In this document: positions 35,495 to 45,286 of the stretch, in pieces
Layout of the letters: every line of letters begins with the position of its first letter
Numbering within the stretch: position 1 is the stretch's first letter
Assembly: GCA_963748095.1 (NCBI GenBank)
Contig: CAVVIO010000016.1
Coordinates: 124,001-188,000, forward strand
DNA length: 64,000 nucleotides
Source: CAVVIO01 sp963748095
Lineage (GTDB): Bacteria; Bacteroidota; Bacteroidia; Bacteroidales; UBA10428
Direction: 5' to 3'
Notes under the pieces: model-generated
What the model saw: only the letters and a program-made list of their open reading frames with translations
The model's database searches: none
What the model was told of the DNA's origin: nothing
Made by a program: the position numbers and the translations under genes

Positions 35495-36184
35495 ATGTCT
35501 TCACCTGTTTATATTCAGAGTAAACAATTAGTTTCTGTCGATTGCGCAGTTTTCGGCTATGAAAATGAAGTACTTAAGTTACTTTTATTCCGCCGAGGAA
35601 TTGAACCTTCCAAAGGTGACTGGTCACTTCCGGGGGGATGGGTAAATGATGACGAATCGGTAGAAGAAGCTGCCCGACGGGTATTATTTCTGATTACCGG
35701 TTTGAAAGATATTTTTCTGGAGCAGGTTCAAACCTTTTCCAATCCCACCAGAGACCCGGGAGGCCGGGTTATCAGCATACTCTTTTATGCTCTGATCAGC
35801 ATCGATAAGCACGACAGGAATCTTATCAAAGAATATGATGCCCATTGGTGGCAAATTGGTTTTGTTCCAAAACTGATCTTTGACCATGATGAGATGGTAG
35901 AAAAAGCCCTTGAAAAATTAAGATTTAAAGCAAGTCTTGAACTTACCGGCGACCAGCTTTTACCAGAAACATTTACTTTTCTTCATCTGCGAAAACTTTA
36001 CAATGCCATATTTCAGCGTGAATTCGATCCCGGAAATTTCAGGAAAAAAGTACTGTCACTCGAAGCCCTTGAGAGACTTAAAGTAAAAAACACAACCGAA
36101 TCGAAACGTGGGGCATATTATTACAGATTTAAAGATGACCTGAAAAATATATCACCCGACAGAATAGTCAAATTAAATAATTAA
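35495..36184 (+). CDS. NrtR/AraR-type transcriptional regulator with Nudix-like domain (copy 1)
   Basis: 229 residues. The N-terminal domain has a Nudix fold (VDCAVFGYENEVLKLLLFRRG, GDWSLPGGWVNDDESVEEAARRV). The Nudix box reads RVLFLITGL where REUxEExGU is expected, so the catalytic glutamates are lost. The C-terminal winged-helix part (LLPETFTFLHLRKLYNAIFQ, FDPGNFRKKVLSLEALERL) binds DNA in NrtR/AraR proteins. In Bacteroides, AraR of this family controls arabinose genes. Here it leads galK and a sugar symporter, so galactose or arabinose is the likely effector. Operator-like repeats and a -7 element precede it. Confidence 0.88.
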   Translation: MSSPVYIQSKQLVSVDCAVFGYENEVLKLLLFRRGIEPSKGDWSLPGGWVNDDESVEEAARRVLFLITGLKDIFLEQVQTFSNPTRDPGGRVISILFYALISIDKHDRNLIKEYDAHWWQIGFVPKLIFDHDEMVEKALEKLRFKASLELTGDQLLPETFTFLHLRKLYNAIFQREFDPGNFRKKVLSLEALERLKVKNTTESKRGAYYYRFKDDLKNISPDRIVKLNN

Positions 36185-36219
36185 AAACAAACAATTTTTA
36201 AGTATATACCTATTTTGCG

Positions 36220-37368
36220 ATGAAAAATGAAATAAGAGAAAAACATCTTTCCATTTTTAAAAAGGAACCTTTGTTGATAGGTGCACCGGGAAGGATAAAT
36301 TTAATAGGCGAACATACCGACTACAATGAGGGATTTGTATTACCGGCAGCTATAAATAAACAAATTGTGTTTGCCATTTCCGGTAACGATCTGAACAAAC
36401 ACCGGTTTTTCGCCTATGACTTAAACGAATCAATAGAAATTCCGGTTGATTCAATTGCACCTGTAAAAAAGAATTGGGCAAATTACTTACTGGGAGTGAT
36501 AGCGCAGCTTGAAAAAAGAAATATTAAAATAAAAGGGGTCGATTGTGTTTTCGGCGGAGATATTCCTCTGGGGGCAGGTTTGTCTTCATCTGCTGCCCTT
36601 GAAACAGGATTTGCATTTGCACTTAACCAGCTACTTGACCTTCAATTATCGAAACTTGAAATCGTTCAGCTTTCGCAATTAGCCGAACACGAATATGCGG
36701 GAGTAATGTGCGGAATAATGGATCAGTATGCCAGTGTGTTTGGAGTAAAAAACAAGGTAATACGACTCGATTGCCGTTCTCTCGAAAGCGAGCTGTTTCC
36801 TATTGATCTGCCGGATCATAAAATTATACTTTGCGATACACAGGTAGAACATGCGCTTGCCTCATCCGAGTATAATAACCGCAGGAAAGAATGTGAAACA
36901 GGAGTATCCCTCTTACAGAAATATTACAAGGATATACATAGTTTGCGTGATGTAACCATTGATATGCTGATTGAACACCAATCAGATTTCGATCCTATAG
37001 TTTACAAAAGGTGCAAATATGTTGTAGAAGAAAACCAGCGATTACTGGAGGCCTGTGATGCTTTATCAGCAAATAATCTGGAACACTTCGGGGAATTGAT
37101 GTACAATACTCACCAGGGATTGAAAGAAGATTATGAGGTGAGTTGCAAAGAACTCGATCTACTGGTTAACATTGCTGAAGAATCGGGAGTTGTACTCGGT
37201 TCGCGAATGATGGGCGGTGGTTTTGGAGGTTGCACAATCAATATTGTTGAAAAACCGAATGAGGATCATTTTATTGAAATAGCTGCCAGTAAATACAAAG
37301 CACGAACCGGTATTAAGCTGAAAACATATAAGGTAGAAGTGGAAAACGGGACACATATTATAGATTAA
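36220..37368 (+). CDS. galK: Galactokinase
   Basis: 382 residues. It phosphorylates galactose at C1 with ATP, the entry step of the Leloir pathway. The GHMP kinase signatures are APGRINLIGEHTDYNEGFVLP (sugar site), PLGAGLSSSAALE (ATP phosphate loop), MCGIMDQYAS (catalytic Asp region) and GSRMMGGGFGGCTIN. It lies 35 bases after the Nudix-type regulator and 234 bases before a sodium/sugar symporter. galT and galE are absent from the window. Confidence 0.95.
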   Translation: MKNEIREKHLSIFKKEPLLIGAPGRINLIGEHTDYNEGFVLPAAINKQIVFAISGNDLNKHRFFAYDLNESIEIPVDSIAPVKKNWANYLLGVIAQLEKRNIKIKGVDCVFGGDIPLGAGLSSSAALETGFAFALNQLLDLQLSKLEIVQLSQLAEHEYAGVMCGIMDQYASVFGVKNKVIRLDCRSLESELFPIDLPDHKIILCDTQVEHALASSEYNNRRKECETGVSLLQKYYKDIHSLRDVTIDMLIEHQSDFDPIVYKRCKYVVEENQRLLEACDALSANNLEHFGELMYNTHQGLKEDYEVSCKELDLLVNIAEESGVVLGSRMMGGGFGGCTINIVEKPNEDHFIEIAASKYKARTGIKLKTYKVEVENGTHIID

Positions 37369-37602
37369 TATGGGTTTTCAGAAAAAAATATCCCAAACAA
37401 CAATTTTATACTGGTATCTGTCCGGGGGCATTAAAAATTTGGTTTATTTTTAAAATTTTTTATCAAACAAATATCTAATTATTATTAAAGAAACTAACTT
37501 ATTAATATTGGAATACAAAAGTGATCTCATTTTTCATTCAATTTTATGAATTTCTGAGAATCCGGATCTAAATATTATGTATAACCTAGAAAAATAACTA
37601 AC

Positions 37603-39279
37603 ATGGAGGCAACCTTTTCATTATCATGGGTAGACATAACAATTATGCTGATCTACCTGGCATTTGTGATTGGAATTGGCTGGGCATTGAAAAAGTACAT
37701 GAAAGATGCATCAGCTTTTCTCGAAGCAGGACGTTCGTTACCGGCCTGGGTGACAGGATTGGCTTTTATTTCAGCCAACCTCGGAGCTCTGGAAGTAATC
37801 GGGATGGCTGCGTCGGGGGCAAAATACGGGATGGCAACCGTACACTTTTACTGGATCGGGGCCATTCCGGCTATGATCTTTTTGGCAGTTTTTATGATGC
37901 CATTTTACTATGGTTCAAAAGCAAGGTCGGTACCGGAATATCTAAAACTTCGGTTCGATGAAAAAACCCGTGGGTTCAATGCTTTCTCATTTGCTATTAT
38001 GACCGTTTTCGCTTCCGGGATATCAATGTATGCCCTGGCATTACTCCTGGAAACCATACTTGGATGGGATTTCAACCTTAGTTTGTTCATCTCCGCTGCA
38101 ATTGTATTGGTTTATACATATCTTGGCGGACTGAGTTCAGCTATTTACAATGAAGTGTTACAATTCTTCCTGATAGTAATCGGTTTTCTGCCACTTGTAG
38201 TAATTGGCTTAATCCGTATCGGAGGATGGAACGGACTGATGGATAACCTGACACCCCAAATGGCCCATTCCTGGGAATATATCGGAGCGGATCATCCGAT
38301 GGGAGGCTGGTTTGGGATCGTATTCGGACTGGGATTTGTACTTTCTTTCGGATACTGGTGTACCAACTTCCTGGTAGTACAACGCGCCATGGCAGCAGGT
38401 TCTATGAGTGCTGCACGTAAAACCCCACTGATCGGAGCTATTCCTAAAATGTTCATTCCCTTCCTGGTAATTATCCCCGGGATGATTGCCATTGCACTAC
38501 TTAAAATCGGAGACGGAAAGTTCGACCTTCCTTTAAAAGGTACAGGCTACAATTACGATCTGGTAATCCCCATGCTGTTAAAAAGGTTTTTCCCCACCGG
38601 AGTACTCGGTCTCGGACTTACTGCACTAATGGCTTCGTTTATGAGCGGAATGGCAGGAAATGTTACTGCATTCAATACGGTTTTCACATACGATATTTAT
38701 CAAAGTTACATAAGGCCGGGAAAGAGCGATAAGCATTATTTAACTGTCGGACAAGTCACAACAATTGTTGGTGTATTGGCAAGTATACTCACAGCTTATG
38801 TGGCAAGGATGTTCAACAACGTAATGGATTTTCTGCAATTGATCTTTGCGTTTATAAATGCACCGCTCTTTGCGACATTTCTGCTGGGAATGTTCCACAA
38901 ACGCACAACAGGCCACGGTGCGTTTTACGGTTTACTTTCGGGAACACTTGCCGCAGCTATACATCATGGACTTACACAACCTGCTGGCGCTGAAAGCCTG
39001 GTGAAAGGTGGCTGGCTGGGAACGGTTGTTCATACATATCCCAGCCAGATGGCCCAGAATTTCTGGACAGCAATTTTTGCTTTTGGTGTTGCTTTTGTGT
39101 TTACCATCATTATTTCACTCGCAACAAAACGCACAAAATCTGATGCTCAACTGAAAGGCCTGGTATATTCGTTAACTCCAAAAATAGTGGATGACAGTAA
39201 ATATTGGTTTCAGAAACCCGAAGCTCTTAGTGTTATCATTGGAGTAGTTTTAATTGTTTTAACAATCATTTTCTGGTAA
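37603..39279 (+). CDS. Sodium/sugar symporter (SSS family, SGLT-like), copy 1
   Basis: 558 residues and about 14 membrane helices. SSS hallmarks include AGRSLPAWVTGLAFISANLGALEVIGMAASGAKYG, PFYYGSKARSVPEYLKLRFDEKTR, YTYLGGLSSAIYNEVLQFF and FGYWCTNFLVVQRAMAAGS. It imports a solute, probably galactose or another hexose given galK upstream, using the Na+ gradient. A 68-residue membrane protein follows after 19 bases. AAAAGT/ATTTTT half-sites at 37517-37534 resemble the operator motifs of this region. Confidence 0.9.
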   Translation: MEATFSLSWVDITIMLIYLAFVIGIGWALKKYMKDASAFLEAGRSLPAWVTGLAFISANLGALEVIGMAASGAKYGMATVHFYWIGAIPAMIFLAVFMMPFYYGSKARSVPEYLKLRFDEKTRGFNAFSFAIMTVFASGISMYALALLLETILGWDFNLSLFISAAIVLVYTYLGGLSSAIYNEVLQFFLIVIGFLPLVVIGLIRIGGWNGLMDNLTPQMAHSWEYIGADHPMGGWFGIVFGLGFVLSFGYWCTNFLVVQRAMAAGSMSAARKTPLIGAIPKMFIPFLVIIPGMIAIALLKIGDGKFDLPLKGTGYNYDLVIPMLLKRFFPTGVLGLGLTALMASFMSGMAGNVTAFNTVFTYDIYQSYIRPGKSDKHYLTVGQVTTIVGVLASILTAYVARMFNNVMDFLQLIFAFINAPLFATFLLGMFHKRTTGHGAFYGLLSGTLAAAIHHGLTQPAGAESLVKGGWLGTVVHTYPSQMAQNFWTAIFAFGVAFVFTIIISLATKRTKSDAQLKGLVYSLTPKIVDDSKYWFQKPEALSVIIGVVLIVLTIIFW

Positions 39280-39298
39280 ATCTTAAAAATTTAAAAAT

Positions 39299-39505
39299 AT
39301 GGGTTTAGATATTAAAATTCCGATAGGTTTGATGTTTTCGATATTTGGATTATTGCTGACTATATTCGGATTATTTACGAATTCCAGCGCGATATATGCA
39401 GCATCTCTCAATATTAACATCAACCTCTGGACAGGATTGTTTATGCTGGCATTCGGTGCTTTTATGCTTTTAACGTCACGCCTGGTGCGTAAACCAAAAA
39501 AGTAA
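39299..39505 (+). CDS. Small two-helix membrane protein linked to the sugar symporter
   Basis: 68 residues. Two membrane helices (IPIGLMFSIFGLLLTIFGLF and LWTGLFMLAFGAFMLLTSRL) are joined by a short loop with NININLW, and the tail is basic (VRKPKK). The start MGLDIKIPIGLMFS and its place right behind an SSS transporter gene suggest a conserved accessory protein, but I know of no defined function. A strong terminator follows at 39551-39580. Confidence 0.75.
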   Translation: MGLDIKIPIGLMFSIFGLLLTIFGLFTNSSAIYAASLNININLWTGLFMLAFGAFMLLTSRLVRKPKK

Positions 39506-39550
39506 ATGAGTAATCAAATACTTAAATAAACATAAAAGAGTAACCTTAAG

Positions 39551-39580
39551 GGACCGGTATAATTTACCGGTCCTTTTTTT
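39551..39580 (+). terminator. Intrinsic terminator of the regulator-galK-symporter unit
   Basis: GGACCGGTA (39551-39559) and TACCGGTCC (39565-39573) form a nine-pair stem around TAATT, followed by seven T residues. It lies 45 bases after the small membrane-protein gene. Confidence 0.9.
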
Positions 39581-39733
39581 ATAATAAATTATTCGTTTGC
39601 AAGTTGTTGCGTGTTCATGACCCAACAGATAATCTGTTCCCTTATTTTACGATTGTATTTTCACTTTCAACAGAAGTAATCAATTAGCTCAGAAATGAAT
39701 ACGGAATCTACGATTATATAAAACAAATTTCCA

Positions 39734-41065
39734 CTATTCCCAGGGACTCCACTCAAGTGTCATTTTGTTTCTTACCCTGCTTTTACCTGTTGTATTGTTT
39801 TTCTGGTAATAACTGAGCCCGTCACTTTGAAAAGTGCAGGTAATCGATTCAACCTTGTATTTGGCAGTCGGATCATCGAGGTTATATTTAAAAAGTAAGG
39901 AATGATCAATTTTACCATTTGTCTGGTAATAATAATTATTCACATTCCCTTCTTTATTCAGTTCAACAATCGTTTTCCAATCTTCGGTATTGCTTACATT
40001 TTTAAAAGAAACACTTTTCAGGTTGTTATTATCATCAAATTCAAAAGTAAAACTGCCGTCGGAATAATTATTGACAGGATCGTTTCTGCGGGTAAGAACA
40101 TAGGTTTTATTCTGAGTGGCTAACGTATAAGAAACAATGTAACAAACTTTATTTGGATCCTTCACACTTGAGCGTTCGCAGAAATTGACCACCTGGGATC
40201 CCGTCATTTGATTTATTGCATTATAATCATATTGTTTTACCTGGGATAAGTAAGTTAAAAGTACTGCTCCTCTTTGATAGTTACTGGATACACGCGATAA
40301 CCGGATATATCGTTTGATCTTTGTTATTTTCCCATAGCGATCGAAAAATACCGAATCAAACGGTTCCTTAAAGAATTCCCCTGAACGGTTTTTGATAATT
40401 ATACTTTTCTCATTTATTACAATTAAATTCTTTTGGTTTCCGTAATTATAAGTGCAGTTAATAATTGGCGAATTAATGGATATAATTTTATGAGCTGGTT
40501 TGTCTATACCAATTTTTACAGGATTATCAGACAGATTAATAGTCGAAACCCATGGTGTAAACGGTTTGTTTAGTCCAAAAGGTAAAATCCAATATGTATA
40601 ATTATTAAGCGTTGAATCTCCTGTAATTTTTATATCAGTATGATATACAATTATATCCTCTGTCACCGATTTCAGGGAAGCGTCAATCAACCGGGGCAAT
40701 TCCGCCTGTAAAAAGTTCAATGAATCGAGTATCCGTTGTCTTCTTTGTATGGAATCTTTAATAAAATTTTCTCTGGCTATAAGAGAATCCTGAATGAATT
40801 TTTGCCTTGCTTCAATTGAATCCTGAAGAAATCTTTCTCTGGCTTCAATTGAATCGCGATTTAATGATATTTCGGGATTTAAATTATCATGATTTGTTTG
40901 TTCCTGAATTTCCGGATTGTTTTGTATAATAGTAGAAGAATCTTGTGATTTTAATCTATGGGGATTATAGATGTTTCTGCCGTTTAACGTATCGGGGATA
41001 TCCTGAGCATGTGTCGGAAAAAAAACTAAGAATACAACAATACCGATGAATAGTTTTTTCACCAT
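39734..41065 (-). CDS. Exported protein of unknown function with an 11-residue coiled-coil repeat
   Basis: 443 residues from ATG at 41065 (an in-frame ATG at 41092 adds nine). A signal peptide ends FFPTHAQ. After a Ser/Asn/Gln-rich linker comes a repeat of 11 residues: DSIEARERFLQ, DSIEARQKFIQ, DSLIARENFIK, then DSIQRRQRIL, probably a right-handed or straight coiled coil. The remaining 300 residues are beta-rich, with several strands of the form FDRYGKITKIKRY and FEFDDNNNLKSVSF that recall RHS/YD-like or outer-surface beta sheets. No family is recognised. It sits between the galactose and arabinose units, convergent to the former. Confidence 0.75.
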   Translation of the reverse strand: MVKKLFIGIVVFLVFFPTHAQDIPDTLNGRNIYNPHRLKSQDSSTIIQNNPEIQEQTNHDNLNPEISLNRDSIEARERFLQDSIEARQKFIQDSLIARENFIKDSIQRRQRILDSLNFLQAELPRLIDASLKSVTEDIIVYHTDIKITGDSTLNNYTYWILPFGLNKPFTPWVSTINLSDNPVKIGIDKPAHKIISINSPIINCTYNYGNQKNLIVINEKSIIIKNRSGEFFKEPFDSVFFDRYGKITKIKRYIRLSRVSSNYQRGAVLLTYLSQVKQYDYNAINQMTGSQVVNFCERSSVKDPNKVCYIVSYTLATQNKTYVLTRRNDPVNNYSDGSFTFEFDDNNNLKSVSFKNVSNTEDWKTIVELNKEGNVNNYYYQTNGKIDHSLLFKYNLDDPTAKYKVESITCTFQSDGLSYYQKNNTTGKSRVRNKMTLEWSPWE

Positions 41066-41249
41066 AGAATTCATATAATTTATCCTGCTCATAACTTCAA
41101 CGCTTTATTAATTGAATTGTAATTACAAACCAATGATACCTCCAGTATCATTGGTCTATTAATTACAAATATCACAAAAGTTATGTAACAGACAAGAGTT
41201 ATTTTAGCAATATTCCAATATGCCCGTTCTGAAACTTATAGTATATAGC

Positions 41250-42803
41250 TTAATTACTTAATTCAATCACAACTACAGATTTAGCAGGCATTGAGATATT
41301 CAAATCATTGCCCTTTAGTTTGAATCCATTGAATACGGCCGGTTTCAGGTTGTCCGGATTTTCAAAAGTGTTCATGGTATTCATTTTATCGGCGGTAAGT
41401 ATCTCGCCACTGGCTTTGGAAAATCCGTCGCCAATAAGGTAACAGGAAAGGTTAATATCTTTATTGGGATTAAGATTAGCTAATGAAATATGCACCTTTC
41501 CGGTACTGTCAATCGAAGCCGATGCATTTATTGCAGGTATCGATTCCCCGTCATAAGTATAATCCTCACTTTTCAGATCCAAAGGAAGGATTTTTGCATT
41601 TTGATGAACCTTAAACATCTTGAAAACATAATAGGTAGGAGTAAGTACCATTTTGTCATCTTTTGTAAGAATAAGGGCCTGCAACACATTTACAACCTGG
41701 GCAAGATTTGCCATTTTTACACGATCACAATGACGGTTAAAAATATTCAGATTAATAGCAGCTGTAATGGCGTCCCTAAGTGTATTCTGCTGATACAAAA
41801 ATCCGGGATTTGTTCCTGGTTCTACATTAAACCAGTTACCCCACTCATCCACTACCAGTCCTATCCTGTTATTCGGATCGTACCGGTCCATAATTGCCGC
41901 GTGTTTTTTTATAAGATCTTCAATATCCATGTTAAGTTTGAAAGTTTCAAACCATTCCTTTTCCCCAAACTGGGTTGCGGAACTTTTATCGCGCCATCCG
42001 CCAACGACCGTATAATAATGAATGGAATAGCCCTGAAACATACCCCTGTTTTTGGGATTGCTCATAATTTCCTGTGTCCAGTCATAATCATCACCGGAAG
42101 CACCGCAGGCAACTTTGTAAAGTCGGTTACCGTTTTCATTTCTAAGGTATGTTGAATATCTTCTCATAACATCGGCATAATAGTCAGCTGTCATATTACC
42201 ACCACAACCCCAGTTCTCATTTCCAATTCCAAAGAATTTAACTTTCCAGGGTTTGTCACGTCCGTTTTTCTTGCGAAGCTCAGTCATGGGGCTCTTTGTA
42301 TTCGAAGTAAGGTATTCCACCCAGTTAGACATCTCCTGAACAGTTCCGCTTCCCAGGTTACCTGAGATATAAGCATCACAACCCAATCGCTCAATTAAAT
42401 CCATAAATTCATGCGTGCCGAATGAATTGTCTTCCGTTACACCTCCCCAGTAAGTATTCACAATTGAAGGCCTTTTATCCCGTGGGCCAATACCATCCAT
42501 CCAATGATATGTATCTGCAAAACAACCTCCCGGCCAGCGCAGATTTGGAATACCCATAGCTTTTAAAGCATCCACAGCATCGGCGCGAAGTCCGTCATAA
42601 TTTCTGATTTTTGAGTCTTCCCCAACCCAAAAACCACCATAAATACAATGTCCGAGATGTTCAGAAAACTGACCGTAAATATCTTTACTGATCACATCCC
42701 CGGGATTATTCGTAACAATAGTCAGCTGATCTTTTGAAGATTTTGGATTATCAAACCCGAGAAACAGCAAACCGATTAGTAAAATGACATACGATTTTTT
42801 CAT
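41250..42803 (-). CDS. Alpha-L-arabinofuranosidase, GH51 family
   Basis: 517 residues with an N-terminal export signal (SYVILLIGLLFLGF). GH51 motifs are clear: YGQFSEHLGHCIYGGFWVG, NLRWPGGCFADTYHW, FFGIGNENWGCGG with acid/base Glu196, YSIHYYT and GLVVDEWGNWF with nucleophile Glu320. The C-terminal beta-sandwich ends in a typical LNISMPAKSVVVIEL. It removes terminal arabinofuranose from plant hemicellulose or pectin side chains, most likely outside the cytoplasm. It is the last gene of the arabinose cluster and feeds it substrate. Confidence 0.93.
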   Translation of the reverse strand: MKKSYVILLIGLLFLGFDNPKSSKDQLTIVTNNPGDVISKDIYGQFSEHLGHCIYGGFWVGEDSKIRNYDGLRADAVDALKAMGIPNLRWPGGCFADTYHWMDGIGPRDKRPSIVNTYWGGVTEDNSFGTHEFMDLIERLGCDAYISGNLGSGTVQEMSNWVEYLTSNTKSPMTELRKKNGRDKPWKVKFFGIGNENWGCGGNMTADYYADVMRRYSTYLRNENGNRLYKVACGASGDDYDWTQEIMSNPKNRGMFQGYSIHYYTVVGGWRDKSSATQFGEKEWFETFKLNMDIEDLIKKHAAIMDRYDPNNRIGLVVDEWGNWFNVEPGTNPGFLYQQNTLRDAITAAINLNIFNRHCDRVKMANLAQVVNVLQALILTKDDKMVLTPTYYVFKMFKVHQNAKILPLDLKSEDYTYDGESIPAINASASIDSTGKVHISLANLNPNKDINLSCYLIGDGFSKASGEILTADKMNTMNTFENPDNLKPAVFNGFKLKGNDLNISMPAKSVVVIELSN

Positions 42804-42905
42804 GGTTTCCTTTTTTATTTTAGCTTAATATTTAGTAATTGTCTGTTTTGTTATTATGATTCAGTCATTAATTAATTTTTAGCCATATATCTAACATCAA
42901 GTTAG

Positions 42906-44570
42906 TTATATGAATAAATTTTCTTCAGTAAATTTCCCTAGTTTTTCATACTTTGAGTAGATCTTCTGATAAATGCCAACCTTATCTGCATCCGGAAGAT
43001 ATTCTTTATCAAAACCCTGTCCCATTCTTTTTTGTGCCTCCTGAACATCTTTATTAATACCGCCAACTACTGAAGCAAACATAGCTGCACCAAAAGCACA
43101 GGTTTGTTCGGTGGTGGCAACTTTAATTGGCATATTCAGAACGTTGGCAAGGGTTTGCATCACAAAGGGCGATTTTTTAGCTACACCCCCAAGTGCAATA
43201 ATTTCATTTATTCTCACGCCTTCCTCATCAAACCGGTCTACAATTGCTTTTGAACCGAAAGCAGTTGCCTCTACCAAAGCCTTAAAAATAGCAGGCGCTG
43301 TAGTTCCAAGCGTGAGACCTGATATTGTTCCTTTCAGTTTCTGATCAGCATCCGGTGTTCTTCTTCCGTTTAACCAGTCGGTGGCAACAAGGGTATTTTC
43401 ATCCGTCGGAAGCTTAGCTGCCTCTTGGGATAAGAAAGGAATAATCTGGTCGGTTATCTCCTGAAGAACATCTTCCGAAACGGCACTACTTTTTTTAAGT
43501 ATATTTTCAAGGGGCCAGGATACTACATTTTTCAACCATGCATAAACATCGCCAAAAGCTGATTGTCCGGCTTCCAACCCAACATAACCTGGAATTACTG
43601 ATCCATCTACCTGTCCGCAAATTCCTCTAATGGTTTTATCACCTATCTCGTCATAATCAGCAATCATAATATCGCAGGTAGAGGTGCCAATTGAACGAGC
43701 CAGCATATTTGGTTTTAATTCCCCTCCTACTGCCCCCATGTGACAATCAAAAGCTCCGACACCAACTGCTACATCTTCACTAAGGCCAAGGGTATTAGCC
43801 CACTTTTCGGTTAGGGTACCTACTTTTTTATCGCTTGTGTATGTTTCAGTGAAAAGGTTATTACTGACGGGTACAAGTACAGGATCCAAATCATTAAAGA
43901 ATGTTGCGGGAGGTAATCCTCCCCATTCTTCGCTCCATAAAGCTTTATGTCCTGCAGCACAACGGCTCCTCATAACCTTTTCCGGTTTTTCATTCCCTGT
44001 TAGTACTGCCGGTATCCAGTCACAATGTTCTATCCATGAATGAGCTGCTTTTTTCACCTTTTCATCCTTTTTCAGAATATGCCATACCTTGGCCCAAACC
44101 CACTCAGATGAATAGATACCTCCCACGTATTTCAAATAATCCGGTTTTGTGGTTGCACATAATTGATTTATTTTTTCAGCTTCATCAATAGCCGTATGAT
44201 CTTTCCACAAAACAAACATGGCATTTGGATTCTCACTGAATTCTGGCATCATGGAAAGCGGAATTCCCTGGTCGTTAACCAGAACAGGAGTACTACCGGT
44301 AGTATCAACAGATATAGCGGCTACTCCTTTTGCAACATCACTGTTACATTTACTTAAAGCATCTTTTATAATAAACTCAGTAACCTCAAGGTAATCCAAA
44401 GGGTGCTGACGGTATTGATTGCCGGCAGGATCACAATATTTACCTTCTAACCAGCGTGGATAGTATTTAACAGAAGATGCCAGTTCTATTCCTTTTGTAG
44501 CATCGACAATGACCGCTCTAGCCGAATCGGTTCCAAAATCCAAACCTATTACATATTTTTTTTCACTCAT
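42906..44570 (-). CDS. araB: Ribulokinase
   Basis: 554 residues of the FGGY kinase family. It phosphorylates L-ribulose to L-ribulose 5-phosphate. Landmarks are YVIGLDFGTDSARAVIVDA (first phosphate loop), AISVDTTGSTPVLV, SIGTSTCDIM (ATP site), TDWLNGRRTPDADQKLKG and IIALGGVAKKSPFVMQTLANVL with EQTCAFGAAMFA. The start codon overlaps no other gene and lies 15 bases after the araD stop. Confidence 0.94.
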   Translation of the reverse strand: MSEKKYVIGLDFGTDSARAVIVDATKGIELASSVKYYPRWLEGKYCDPAGNQYRQHPLDYLEVTEFIIKDALSKCNSDVAKGVAAISVDTTGSTPVLVNDQGIPLSMMPEFSENPNAMFVLWKDHTAIDEAEKINQLCATTKPDYLKYVGGIYSSEWVWAKVWHILKKDEKVKKAAHSWIEHCDWIPAVLTGNEKPEKVMRSRCAAGHKALWSEEWGGLPPATFFNDLDPVLVPVSNNLFTETYTSDKKVGTLTEKWANTLGLSEDVAVGVGAFDCHMGAVGGELKPNMLARSIGTSTCDIMIADYDEIGDKTIRGICGQVDGSVIPGYVGLEAGQSAFGDVYAWLKNVVSWPLENILKKSSAVSEDVLQEITDQIIPFLSQEAAKLPTDENTLVATDWLNGRRTPDADQKLKGTISGLTLGTTAPAIFKALVEATAFGSKAIVDRFDEEGVRINEIIALGGVAKKSPFVMQTLANVLNMPIKVATTEQTCAFGAAMFASVVGGINKDVQEAQKRMGQGFDKEYLPDADKVGIYQKIYSKYEKLGKFTEENLFI

Positions 44571-44585
44571 AATCTGTTATTAAAA

Positions 44586-45275
44586 TTATTTTTTCTGTCC
44601 ATAATAAGCATTTTTTCCATGCTTTCTTTCGAAGTGTTTTTTTACCAAATGTTCATTCATCGTGAGGGAAGGATTCAATGAAAAGGAAATAGCAGTCATC
44701 TTAGCTACTTCTTCCAAAACAATAGCATGCATAACAGCTTCGTCGATATCTTTTCCCCATGTAAATGGCCCGTGATTCTTCACTATCACGCCCGGTGCAT
44801 GCATCGGATCAATATCGGTAAAAGTCTCGCAGATAACTGTTCCTGTCTGTTTTTCGTAATCCTGTGTTATTTCATTTTCCAGCATATCCCTTGTACATGG
44901 AATATCTCCACTGAAATAATCGGCATGTGTAGTACCTGCTATAGGAATGGCCATCCCAGTTTGAGCCCATGCGGTAGCATAAGTGGAATGCGTATGCACT
45001 ATTCCACCTATATTTCTGAAATTTCTATAAAGTTCGAGATGAGTAGGTAAATCGGAAGAGGGTCTTAATTTACCCTCAACTACTTTACCATCCATATCGA
45101 GGACAACCATTTGTTCAGGTTTCATCTCAGAATAAGGTACTCCGCTGGGTTTAATAACAACAAGTCCCTGTTTACGATCTATTGCGCTGGCATTTCCCCA
45201 TGTAAGGATAACCAGCCCGTTTTCAACGAGCTTTAAATTGGCTTTATAAACCTGTTCCTTTAGATCCTGTAACAT
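44586..45275 (-). CDS. araD: L-ribulose-5-phosphate 4-epimerase
   Basis: 229 residues from ATG at 45275. A longer open frame to 45353 overlaps the preceding symporter gene and adds a non-homologous N-terminus, so it is rejected. The class II aldolase/epimerase fold shows LTWGNASAIDR, VIKPSGVPYSEMKPEQMVVLDMDG, and the metal site GIVHTHSTYATAWAQTG plus ITHADYF-type AGTTHADYFSGDIP. It converts L-ribulose 5-phosphate to D-xylulose 5-phosphate, which enters the pentose phosphate pathway. It lies between the symporter and araB. Confidence 0.95.
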   Translation of the reverse strand: MLQDLKEQVYKANLKLVENGLVILTWGNASAIDRKQGLVVIKPSGVPYSEMKPEQMVVLDMDGKVVEGKLRPSSDLPTHLELYRNFRNIGGIVHTHSTYATAWAQTGMAIPIAGTTHADYFSGDIPCTRDMLENEITQDYEKQTGTVICETFTDIDPMHAPGVIVKNHGPFTWGKDIDEAVMHAIVLEEVAKMTAISFSLNPSLTMNEHLVKKHFERKHGKNAYYGQKK

Positions 45276-45286
45276 TTTACTCTTTT

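Noticed and set aside
41490..42155. Plus-strand 221-residue frame
   Set aside because: It is antisense to the GH51 catalytic domain; composition (His/Ile/Cys rich) is typical of a shadow frame.
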